Source: Cudoniella acicularis
Taxonomy: Eukaryota; Ascomycota; Leotiomycetes; Helotiales; Helotiaceae
Assembly (NCBI GenBank): GCA_013054445.1
Contig: JAAMPI010000425.1
Coordinates: 1-38,257 of the forward strand
DNA: 38,257 nucleotides
Direction of reading: 5' to 3'
The notes beneath the pieces are model-generated. The model worked only from the letters and a program-made list of their open reading frames with translations, was not told the origin of the DNA and ran no database searches. Each line of letters begins with the position of its first letter. Within the stretch, counting starts at the first letter, position 1. The position numbers and the translations under genes were made by a program. Positions 1 to 8,358 of the stretch are shown piece by piece.

Positions 1-958
1 TGAGAGGGGAGGAATAGAAGATGGCGTTCTTTGTTGCGGATCGACATATTGGGGGAATAGGAGTGGGGTGGAGGGGTAAAAGATACAGTTGTTTCCAAAA
101 TCGGCTTTGTATCAGACGTCCGTGTAAGCGAAAATCCCTGCGGACTGAAGTGTGCCCCCTGTCACTCGAATAAATAAATAAAATCTTAACACAGAATAAT
201 CTTCCTGTGTCCTAGGCACACTAATCCGATCTACTGCTTCTAAATTCTTATATGCATAAAGCGGCTTTATTATAGCTTATAACAGGTTTATTGATTATAG
301 CTTAAATATATCTATATATAGAGAGTAACCTGACTCCTACTTCTCTATATCGCTATAGCGTATCTTAATAATATCTTTACGATTAAAAAATAACAAATTA
401 TATAGAATAGTAATACTAATTAATATATAATTGGTTATTGACCAATTTATTCTAAGAGAGGCTAAGCTATAAAGACGTGTAGAGAATTGACAGATTTAAC
501 GGTAAATTCTTTGCAAGACCCTAGATACCCGCCTGGGTAGCAAAAATGTGTCGGATCACGCTCTTCTGCAATCTTTAGACGATTGCTGCACGTGCTGGCG
601 CCTGCGCCTACCGCACTGATCCCACGTTGTCAATGCGTCGAGCCCAAGTCGGCCTAGCGAGCGCCAGGCCTCAGCCCTGTGAGGCTGAGTGCAGACAACA
701 TATCTGCCTGCGGAGCCAGCAAGACAGTCTTTTTTCATTCTTCACTTTCTCTATCCCACTTGATTTCTCAATTAGTCTCCATCGGTTCCCTTTATTATCA
801 ATGCTATTAACCTTTTGTTCGTGCTTATTTTATGCTTATATACTCTGAATGAATACTTCAGAAACTCGACCATTCGCCATTAAAGCAGGGACTAATCCCT
901 CCTCACCTCGACAGTTACGAGAGGAGCAAAAGAAACGGCGGCTCCAAACATAGAGATA
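1..958. other. Non-coding upstream region with AT-rich relic stretch
   Basis: No supportable gene. About 165-480 is very AT-rich, with short TA-based words (tatata, agctata) and an AATA microsatellite near 167-180, and resembles RIP-degraded repeat DNA. From about 490 to 740 the composition returns to balanced; a short hairpin (gcctca/tgaggc, near 668-685) is visible. A short open stretch from ATG 849 to TAG before 954 encodes about 34 basic residues just ahead of the NLR-like gene, but in another frame and without a recognisable domain. It may be leader sequence. Confidence 0.5.
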
Positions 959-976
959 TTGCTAATATCCTCTATA

Positions 977-1972
977 ATATCGAAGAAATTGAGCCACGAA
1001 GACTATATAGTGGGTTGGATCTGTCCGTTGGAGGTTGAGCAGATCGCTGCTATGGAGATGCTAGACGAGGAGCATAAGCGTCTGGCTCAATCTTTAACGG
1101 ATCATAACGTGTATAGTCTAGGAAGCATCGCTGGACATAACATTGTCATTGCGGGACTGCATCAGCCAGGCAATAGCCCCGCAGCTACGGTCGTCACCCA
1201 GATGAGGATAACGTTCCCGAACCTTAGGTTCGGTATTTTAGTTGGTATCGGAGGCGGCGTGCCAGTAAAGACTGATAATGGGATGATCCGACTTGGCGAT
1301 GTCGTAGTTAGCAAGCCTACGGGCGGACACTCTGGTACAGTACAGTACGACCACGGAAAAGCCAAAGTCGGCCAGTTCGAGCGTACAGGTGTTCTCGCGC
1401 CACCGCCGGCAGTGCTTCTCAACGCTACACAAGATCTGGCAGCAAAGCGAGCTAGGTCGCGTAAGGATCCTGTCGACGACAATATCAAGAGGATCGACAT
1501 AAGCATTCGAGGACTCCGAAGGTACAAACGTCCGGGTAGAGCAGAGGATCACCTATACAAACCAGACTACATACATCGAGAGCCTGGAGTGCCCTGCGAT
1601 AACTGCGGATGTGACCCTTCGCAGCGGATCCAGCGACCGACCAACGATAAGGATGAGGACGAGGACGAGGAACCGTATATCGTCGTCCATAGAGGGACAA
1701 TTGCAACTGGGGAGCTGGTGGTAAAGGATGCTGAATTGAGAGACAAATTAGCGAAGGAGCACGGGTTGTTGTGCTTTGAGATGGAGGCAGCCGGTGCTCT
1801 AACAGACTTCCCTTGCATTGTTATCCGTGGAATCTCGGACTATTGCGATTCGCACAAGAACGACCAATGGCATGGATATGCAGCCGCGGCCGCGGCTGCA
1901 TATGCCCGACAGCTTTTCTTCCATATTCCGATAGATGAGGTAAAACGGTGTGTATTAGCTTCTAATAGTTGA
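977..1972 (+). pseudogene. Phosphorylase-superfamily (PNP_UDP_1) domain piece of the NLR-like gene
   Basis: The open frame runs from a non-ATG codon to TGA 1970-1972. Recognisable family stretches include YIVGWICPLEVEQIAAM, the glycine-rich ILVGIGGGVP, GDVVVSKPTG, and a C-terminal block with CFEMEAAGALTDFPC, then VIRGISDYCDSHKN. These match the phosphorylase-like N-terminal domain common on fungal NACHT proteins, where it stands in the effector or sensor position. A Cys motif (CDNCGCD) and a DEDEDEE acidic run interrupt it, as is usual in this family. The first ATG in frame is at 1051, well inside the domain, so translation from it would lose about 25 conserved residues. The frame loses homology just after DEVKRC. 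Confidence 0.8.
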
Positions 1973-2043
1973 AAAGGTTAATGGTTAGTTAATTATATAT
2001 AGCTATATCTCTGAAACAGCAGAGAAAGACATCCATTATATAA

Positions 2044-2810
2044 AAGTTCGACAAAAAGGACCAAGATCGTCAGAAAATTCTAGATTGGCTAACCCCGATT
2101 GACTATGACCCTCAGCAGAGCTATATCGGCAAGCGAAAACCCGGAACTGGCCAATGGCTTTTGAACTCTACGGAATATCAAGATTGGCTAAAGGCCGACA
2201 AGCAGACGTTGTTCTGTCCAGGCATTCCCGGAGCGGGGAAGACGTTCATTACGTCCATCGTTATCGACTCTCTCCAGACCCACTATAAAAGCTCCGGCGT
2301 CGCATACTTGTATTGCAATATCGGACAGCAAGGTCAACAAACACCCGAAAGTCTACTTGGGAGTATTCTGAAACAGTTAGTTTGGAATCGGTCTCCTTTG
2401 CCCCAAGAGGTCAAGGGCCTTTATGACCAACACATGGACAAGCGATCTCGGCCAGAACTCATAGAAATCTCGAAGGTTTTACAATCTGTCATTTCTCCGG
2501 GTTCAAGAACGTTCGTCATCATCGATGCCCTAGACGAATGTCAAAACCACGACAGGTGCAGAAATAGCCTGCTCTCGGAGATCTTTACCCTCCAGGCTAA
2601 GATTCGACTAAATATCTTTGCTACCTCACGACCCCAGGAGGTAGAGGCTGAATTCAGCGGATGCATTATACGGGAAATCATCGCTATAGACAACGATATA
2701 GAGGCATATCTAGAAGACGAGATATCGTTATGGGAAATATCACACGAAGGGAACTTGAGCAATATGCGAGATATGATTAAAAAAGAAGTAACTAAGGCAG
2801 CTGACGGGAT
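2044..2810 (+). pseudogene. NACHT NTPase exon of the NLR-like gene
   Basis: The frame opens right after TAA 2041-2043 and reads FDKKDQDRQKILDWLTPIDY, the typical lead-in to NACHT in this family. Next come the P-loop (GIPGAGKT), VAYLYCNIG, the Walker-B-like IIDALDEC and the sensor-like NIFATSRPQ. It ends inside an Asp-Gly-Met-Phe codon junction at a good donor (GTAAGT, 2811). All the signature residues expected for nucleotide binding are present, so this part looks biochemically intact. No ATG precedes the domain in this frame, so it could only be expressed through read-in from the phosphorylase piece. Confidence 0.8.
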
Positions 2811-2860
2811 GTAAGTTAAACTCTTTAAAGATTATTAGCACAACTAAGCACTAATTCCAG
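2811..2860 (+). other. Intron (50 bp) inside the NLR-like gene
   Basis: Donor GTAAGT, branch-like CTAAGCACTAAT, acceptor CCAG. Splicing joins GGG AT to G TTC and gives Asp-Gly-Met-Phe-Leu-Leu, the usual family sequence after NACHT, so the intron is well supported. Without splicing, a TAA follows at once. Confidence 0.85.
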
Positions 2861-3982
2861 GTTCCTGCTTGCGGCCCTGAATATGAATGCACTTCAAAGC
2901 CAAGAAACAGAAGGAGAGGTTAGAGACGCTTTAAGAAATCTTGCTAAAGGCGAAAAAAAAATTAGACCAGGCTTACTACCGAACGATGGAAAGAGTGCAG
3001 AGTCAAGAGGAAAGCCCGAAACGACTCGCCATACGAAGTCTGGCATGGATTTTTTATGCTAAACGACCACTCTCTATTGCAGAGCTCCGGCACGCCCTTG
3101 CTATTAGGCCGACAGAGTTAGCGTTGGACAAAAGTTATCTTCCCAATGTTAAAAGACTACTTGCAGTATGCGTCGGACTAGTGAGACTTGATGAGAAGAG
3201 CAAAGTTATCGATTTCATCCACAAAACAACACGGGATTACTTCGAGACGACGAAAGAACCTTGGTTTACAAATTTAGAATCTGATATCGCAATAGCCTGC
3301 GTGGCCTACCTCTCATTCGATATCTTTAAGAGCGGTATTTGTCAAACAGATAGCGAGTTCGAGGAGCGCTTACGGTCAAATCAATTATTCGAGTACGCTG
3401 CGCATAACTGGGGTTATCATGCTCGGGCGACTTCGACTTCGACTTTGTTTCATAGCGTAATTGAATTTCTTCAAACACAAACCCAGGTCGAGGCATCAAG
3501 TCAAGTATTAATGGCTGTTAAGCGATGGCCTGATGACGTGGAATATAGTCAAAGAATTCCAAAGCAAATAACTGGGCTACACTTAGCAGCATACTTCGGA
3601 GTCGGCCACGCGGCCCAATTTCTGATCAGTAATAATAATCCTGATTTGGAAGACAGCTACGGCCAGACGCCGCTATCGTGGGCTGCTAGGAGGGGGCATA
3701 AGGCCGTCGTCCAGCTGCTGCTTGCCACGGGCCAGGTCGACGTCAACTCGGAAGATAGGAGCGGCCAGACGCCGCTATCGTGGGCTGCTAGGAGGGGGCA
3801 CGAGGCCGTCGTCCAGCTACTGCTCGCCAGCGGGCCAGGTGACGTCGACTCGAAAGATAGCAGCGACCAGACGCCGCTATCGTGGGCTGCTGAGGGGGGG
3901 CACGAGGCCGTCGTCCAGCTGCGTGCTCGAGAAGGGGGCTGATATAGAGGCGGCTCACAGGCACATCGACATTATCAAGTAA
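2861..3982 (+). pseudogene. Winged-helix and ankyrin-repeat exon of the NLR-like gene
   Basis: After the intron the frame reads FLLAALNMNALQSQETEGEV up to a run of nine A (2953-2961). Family sequence (KGEKKLDQAY) continues only if one A is dropped. The next frame carries TMERVQSQEESPKRLAIRSL, PLSIAELRHAL and FIHKTTRDYF, a conserved winged-helix-like region, then ankyrin repeats with TPLSWAARRGHEAVVQLLL cores. A second break at 3923 (one extra G) separates the last repeat (LEKGADIEAA) from the rest; with it removed, the frame ends at TAA 3980-3982. The repeats are a candidate ligand-recognition surface. Confidence 0.75.
3657..3925 (+). repeat. Near-identical 102-bp tandem repeats encoding ankyrin units
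   Basis: The word ccagacgccgctatcgtggg begins at 3663, 3765 and 3867, exactly 102 bp apart, and each copy is followed by ggctgct and gaggccgtcgtccagct with few differences. One unit is 34 codons, one ankyrin repeat. Such nucleotide-level similarity implies recent unit duplication or gene conversion and is typical of fungal NLR repeat domains under diversifying selection. Confidence 0.9.
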
Positions 3983-4058
3983 TTTATATTCTTTATATTT
4001 TTATAACTCGCCCCGCCGCAAAGAATTTCTACAAAAAAGCTCCAAGCTGCTAAAGCAG

Positions 4059-4808
4059 CTATCTTCTCCCCGATGACCATCTTGCTGTCTTTTCGTAGCT
4101 ATTTGCTCCTCCCATGGCGACAATTGTCAGCAGAACCACAACAGCCGCGCTGGATATCCCGAAATCGCCTTTTATGGTCTCGCCTTCGGAGCACAGGTAT
4201 GAGGGAGTAGGCGGGGGTAAGGCGGAGTAGGAGAAGTTCGGTGCGATGTAGATGTTGCAGAGGGAAGGGGAGACGCATGGTACGCTAGGGGCGTAGGTGT
4301 ACAAACAAGTCCAGCCTGCGGAGTGTTTGGCCTCTATGAATGCGAGGTAGAGGTTGGGTCCGCCGAGCACGAGAAGAGAGAGTGTGAGGAGAAGCACGAA
4401 GATGCCGTTTTTGCGCTCGGCGGCGCGTTCCCAGTATAACATGGCTGTTAGGGAGAGAGGTAGGATAGCGTCACTGAGACGAGGGTAGGGTGGAGGGCGG
4501 AGAATGGCTCGGATTGCGGAGATGCCGTGGACGGTGCAGCGTAGTATAGTCACCATTGTGAAGATGAAGGTCACGATTGTTTTTACCCTGCTTGGAGGTT
4601 TATAGATCTGGCGTATGCACCCTTTGTTATCTTTCCTGCCGTTGAAGAATCCTGGAAGGCCAAAAAGAAATGAGACCCCAAGAAAGCCTGCACCGACGGG
4701 CCATGGCGTCGCTAATGTTTGCGGGTTGAGGGAAATTGTGCCATAAGGGCTAGTTGAAAATGTCGTAGCATTGATAGTATTCACCGTTGTGTTGTCGGTA
4801 GAGGTCAT
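4059..4808 (-). CDS. Predicted multi-pass membrane protein, unknown function
   Basis: A single open frame of 249 aa. I chose the ATG at 4808 (MTSTDNTTVN) over a TTG three codons upstream. Hydrophobic segments are visible at about residues 38-56 (VGAGFLGVSFLFGLPGFF), 76-98 (IVTFIFTMVTILRC), 110-126, 138-160 (IFVLLLTLSLLVLGGPNLYL) and near the C-terminus (AAVVVLLTIVAMGG), giving four to five membrane passes. An Asn/Thr-rich head has N-T-T and N-A-T glycosylation sequons. A loop before the last segment holds several Cys (SLCNIYI, SYLCSEGE). I recognise no family. Its stop lies about 75 bp from the end of the converging NLR-like gene, so the two are tail to tail. Confidence 0.55.
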   Translation of the reverse strand: MTSTDNTTVNTINATTFSTSPYGTISLNPQTLATPWPVGAGFLGVSFLFGLPGFFNGRKDNKGCIRQIYKPPSRVKTIVTFIFTMVTILRCTVHGISAIRAILRPPPYPRLSDAILPLSLTAMLYWERAAERKNGIFVLLLTLSLLVLGGPNLYLAFIEAKHSAGWTCLYTYAPSVPCVSPSLCNIYIAPNFSYSALPPPTPSYLCSEGETIKGDFGISSAAVVVLLTIVAMGGANSYEKTARWSSGRR

Positions 4809-4819
4809 GGTAAGCAATG

Positions 4820-5198
4820 CGGTGAGGATAAATAAAACATTAGCTTTGAAAAAGGGGTTTCCGACCTACGTTCGGCATAAGTCTTCAGCTTCACTCATTG
4901 TTGTGCGGGTACTCACATTGCTCAACATCCTATCCCTATAAGCATAGCTCGACTTCGTGATCTACTCAGGGTTTTGGCTCGTGGCGAGCGGGAATAATAC
5001 TGCTGAAAAGAGCAATTTAAAAACAGCTGAAGAAGTGAACTAAAAAAATAAAAATTGAGACAAGCAGGAGAGACATCCTTTTGTAAAGGAAAGGGCTGTA
5101 GAAGGAAGAGGAGACAAACGTAACCTCGAATACAGCCTCCCTGGAGGCGGGACGGGACGGGACGAGTACAGCCCAGCGCCAACTCTCGATAATAAACA
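4820..5198. other. Intergenic region, no gene seen
   Basis: Upstream of the membrane-protein gene. Overlapping short minus-strand open frames at 4922-5243 have low-complexity, Phe/Leu-rich translations with no homology I recognise. I see no tRNA and no clear promoter element. Confidence 0.4.
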
Positions 5199-5320
5199 TG
5201 AATATTGCAAGTACCTGAAAATGTTGTGGCGTAGAGCCCGCACGTTAAGTAGTATGAAAATGAGTATTGTCAGTTACCTATAAACGCTGTGGCGTAGAGC
5301 CCACATGCTAAGGAGTATGA
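5199..5320. repeat. Two-copy tandem repeat, about 63 bp
   Basis: gtggcgtagagcc occurs at 5226 and again at 5289. Similarity extends on both sides: atgaatattgcaagtacctg against atgagtattgtcagttacct before it, and ttaagtagtatga against ctaaggagtatga after it. Many differences between copies are transitions. Its origin is unknown. Confidence 0.75.
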
Positions 5321-5818
5321 TTCGTGTGATGAAAACCCCCGAGCGCTAAAAGCCAGCCGACAGCCACAGCAGCTCCTGCTCGGCCTGGAAATAGACCTTC
5401 GACTTCATGTACCTCACTACCTTTACCTTACAAGATAGAGGACCGAGTTAGTATCGCATTCTGTATTGGTTTTGAGGAGCTTCGGTCTTGTTGGGCGTTT
5501 TTGGAGTCGGTGGAGGTTGTGGCGGTTTGGAATCTTCTGCAAATTCTGCCTCAAAGTCAGGAGATCTAGTCTTGTGTAGTGCTGTGTCCTCTGTCATTGA
5601 TTGACACTACTTTCTGATACCTTGACATTCGGATGGACTTCTGGCTTTCCTTCGCTTTAGCTTTCGATGAGGGAGACTAAACTTGAGAGGCTCGAGTCTT
5701 GAAGTCGAAGGCGCAAAATCGGGTTCGTCCTCCCTATTTCGCCAAGAGAAATTGTGGGCACAGACCACATCAGCCACCTTTTACTGTAGCTTTTTTGTTA
5801 TCCCGCGGCACTTCTATG
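5321..5818. other. Intergenic region, no gene seen
   Basis: Balanced base composition, no open frame of note, no recognised element. It separates the tandem repeat from the inverted-repeat element. Confidence 0.4.
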
Positions 5819-6073
5819 CTTATAGTAAGTCATAGAGGAATTTTAATTTAGGACTACTTCGAGCTTTTAACCTAAGAGCTTTGTACTTTATAACTATTTA
5901 TAGAAATCTAAATATATTTAACGGCCTTTATAAATAGTTTATTATAATAAACTAATCTAGATATAATAAAAGAATATTATAAAACTTTTAATATATTTAA
6001 AGTATAAAGCTCTTAGGTTAAAAGCTCGAAGTAGTCTGAGGTAAAATTCCCCTATAGCCTACTGTACTGTAAG
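5819..6073. mobile_element. MITE-like element with ~60-bp terminal inverted repeats
   Basis: The left arm (about 5831-5890) contains gactacttcgagcttttaa followed by cctaagagctttgtacttta. The right arm (about 5998-6057) is its near-exact reverse complement (taaagtataaagctcttagg, then ttaaaagctcgaagtagtc). Weaker pairing extends outward to about 5819 and 6073. The ~105-bp centre is almost pure A/T and has no coding capacity. This is a non-autonomous, hairpin-type element, probably RIP-degraded. I could not define a target-site duplication. Confidence 0.75.
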
Positions 6074-6285
6074 ACAAGTATAAACGCATACAACCTTAGT
6101 AGCCGAGGTTCCTGGTGAATAATAATCGCGCACATACATTATCGTCATCTTCAAACTCCAAACTCCAAACCCCTCGCCACACAAGCCACCAAGCCACATC
6201 TAGTGACATACCTTACGCTTCTCTATAATGGCAACTATAGCAGAGCAACAAGTTCCACTCACAACCATGGAAACCACTTTCCCAG

Positions 6286-7559
6286 ATGCAGAAAGAGACC
6301 TCTCGCGACACTCTCGCGAAGGGACCTGTCTGGATTAGTAGAGCCATTTTTCCTGCTCCTCCAGAGAGCGACTTGCGCGATTCACTCTACTTTATTTGCG
6401 ACCAACTCAAAAACCCCCATCAGACCATCACTCCTAAATACGAAGTGCCCTTGCTCGACGTCCGCCTTGAGTTTGTCGGAAGCCGCTCCGGCGTACCAGC
6501 CAATGCCACCGAACCTGACATGTCCGAGCTGGAAAAGCTGGAGAGACTGGAGAAGGAGTGCGAGAGCGATCTCACTATCCTCTATATCCACGGAGGAGCC
6601 TTGTAGTGAGTAGCTAACCCCATGCAACCTTTGGATTTGCGCCTTGGGTTTCTACTGACAATCTCACCTTCAAAAGCTCCAGTTCTCCTGCTGCGTATCG
6701 AGCTGCTACGGCTCGCCTAGCTCGAACGACCAAATCTCGGGTGGCGTCCATCGGATATCGTCTCACGCCCCAAAACACATTTCCGGGTCCCGTCCTAGAC
6801 GCCTTAGTAGCGTATGCGAGTCTGCTATATCCTCCACCCGGCGCCGCACACTCGGCTGTTCCTGCAGACCGCATTATACTGGCCGGTAACAGCACAGGTG
6901 CAACTCTCTGCTTTGCCGTGACCAAATTGCTCCTCGAACTCGCCAAGCATCCTTCAAAACAGCATTTTCTATTCCATGGCCGTCGAGTATCGCTCCCCCT
7001 TCCCGCAGACCTCGCCGTGGCCAGAGACTGGGCTGACCCCTGCGATGTCATGCCTTCATGGCTTGATCCGAACGCAATCGATATCCTCGGTGTTCTGCAA
7101 CCTGCACTTCTCCCAGGCTACTCCACTGATTCCATTTGGCCTTCAAAGCCACCACGGGACCATCTCTATTGCTCGGCAGCTATGCTAGATCACAAACTCG
7201 CCTGTCCTGCTGCAGTGAAAGACTGGATGGGTGCACCGCCAATGTGGTTTGCATGCGGCTGTCTTGAGCGCGGCGTTGACGGCAATAGGGCTGTGGCTAG
7301 CCAAGCGGCACGTTGTGGGGTGAGTGTACAATGGAACGAATACGAGGGTATGATCCATGAGTTTATGGTTATCTTGGGTAGTTTTCCGCAGACGAAGCAT
7401 TGCTTTGCGAGCTGGTCGATGGCTTGTAAGGAATTTGTGGGGGGTAAGAAGAAAAAATCCCAAGCGTTGAAGTTCAAAATACCCGATTACAAAGAGGTCG
7501 TAGATCTAGGAGATGTGAAGGAGATTTCACCTCTCTCTTTTGAGGAGGTTAGAAAATGA
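6286..7559 (+). CDS. Alpha/beta hydrolase, hormone-sensitive-lipase type esterase
   Basis: Two exons, 6286-6605 and 6677-7559, with an intron 6606-6676 (GTGAGT...AAAAG; an acceptor 6 bp further on is also in frame). The product is 400 aa. The oxyanion motif HGGA follows YI at residues 102-105, the nucleophile is Ser179 in GNSTGA, and the catalytic His334 sits in EGMIHEFM; YRLTPQNTFP is the usual block after the oxyanion loop. The family hydrolyses short-chain esters or lactones in the cytosol; the substrate is unknown. The start is uncertain: a more family-like N-terminus begins at ATG 6228 (MATIAEQQVPL) in another frame and would join only if one base near 6300-6320 were surplus. Its promoter lies directly downstream of the MITE-like element. 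There is no evident operon or cluster partner. Confidence 0.8.
6606..6676 (+). other. Intron of the alpha/beta hydrolase gene
   Basis: Donor GTGAGT (6606), branch-like CTGACA, acceptor AAAAG (6676). It joins TA to C TCC and restores HGGALY followed by SPAAYR. Using the CCAG at 6682 instead would delete two residues and keep the frame. Confidence 0.75.
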
Positions 7560-8358
7560 ACGAGGCAGAAAAATTCAGAAAGGCCGGTGTGGACGGGATT
7601 GGAGGCTGTGAAGGTAAAGGGCAAGATATGAAGTTTATAATCGATCCTAACGGATTGCTTTTCATTGCGATTTCATGCTGTGTATAATATGTTGCTTTCG
7701 GAGCTGCGAATTACGAACAGTTTATTTATTAATTCAAGATTGTCTTCTATCCAAATCTACTCTCGGGAATCAACTACCTCTCTATTCACAACTAGAAATT
7801 TCAGCAAAGGAAATAATTGGACTTTAAAATCCCGCTTGGATATACAACTTTGTTAATAGAATGGGTACCAGGTTCCATCTTGGGGAGAAGCCTGTGTAAG
7901 GACGGAAGTCGCGTCTATATCTTAGATTCTGGATCTCAGCTCCAAAATTGAAGGCTTTCTGGATCGCGGAAATCCTAAGAAATAGTTTCACTAATACTTA
8001 GAAACGCTGGCTCCTGAGGGAGTTTTTGGAGTACAAGTCACGACTATGTTCTGAAATTCCGTTGGAAGCTCTCAACACAGGTCTTTCAGCTTTTTACAAC
8101 CATCGACGCAATTATAAAGAACCTTTTGTCGACAAATATACTACTCGATATGTCCTCCATTTTTCCACTTTATGTTTCGAGTGCGATACTCTCGAGTTCG
8201 AAAGAAAATTATAACTGAGAACTGGGTTCCAAGTCGAGCCTCATCGCAAAGGGTAGGGCCACATGTAAGAACTAAGTAGTCGGTGTCGAGGTTGCAAGTG
8301 AAATCCAATCTCGCTGGCGAAATATCTCAGCACCTGCCTGGACCTATATATCCTTGGT
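7560..8358. other. Convergent intergenic region, no gene seen
   Basis: Lies between two genes that end towards each other. Short open frames at 7665, 8026 and 8241 have unremarkable, family-less translations. It probably holds 3' untranslated sequence. Confidence 0.45.

Larger units (their letters stand above)
977..3982 (+). pseudogene. Broken NLR-like gene: nucleoside-phosphorylase / NACHT / ankyrin
   Basis: In order this locus holds a PNP_UDP_1-type phosphorylase domain (977-1950), a linker, a NACHT NTPase with P-loop GIPGAGKT (about 2221-2244) and Walker-B-like FVIIDALDEC (about 2510-2541), a winged-helix-like stretch, and ankyrin repeats (about 3570-3980). Fungal proteins of this architecture are STAND/NLR-type receptors linked to non-self recognition and programmed cell death; that role is family knowledge. 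Lesions seen: the codon where family members begin (before SKKLSHEDY) is ATA at 977-979, not ATG; stops and frame changes lie in the linker (TGA 1970-1972, shift near 2042-2046); A9 at 2953-2961 is one base too long for the frame; one extra base lies at 3923. An intact 50-bp intron (2811-2860) splices cleanly. It is either a decayed gene or a gene seen through several one-base errors plus a lost start. Confidence 0.8.

Noticed and set aside
1162..1818. Minus-strand frames of 73-121 aa
   Set aside because: Shadows of the phosphorylase domain on the plus strand.
3657..3925. CRISPR-like array
   Set aside because: The repeats are contiguous 102-bp ankyrin codons with no spacers, in a eukaryotic gene.
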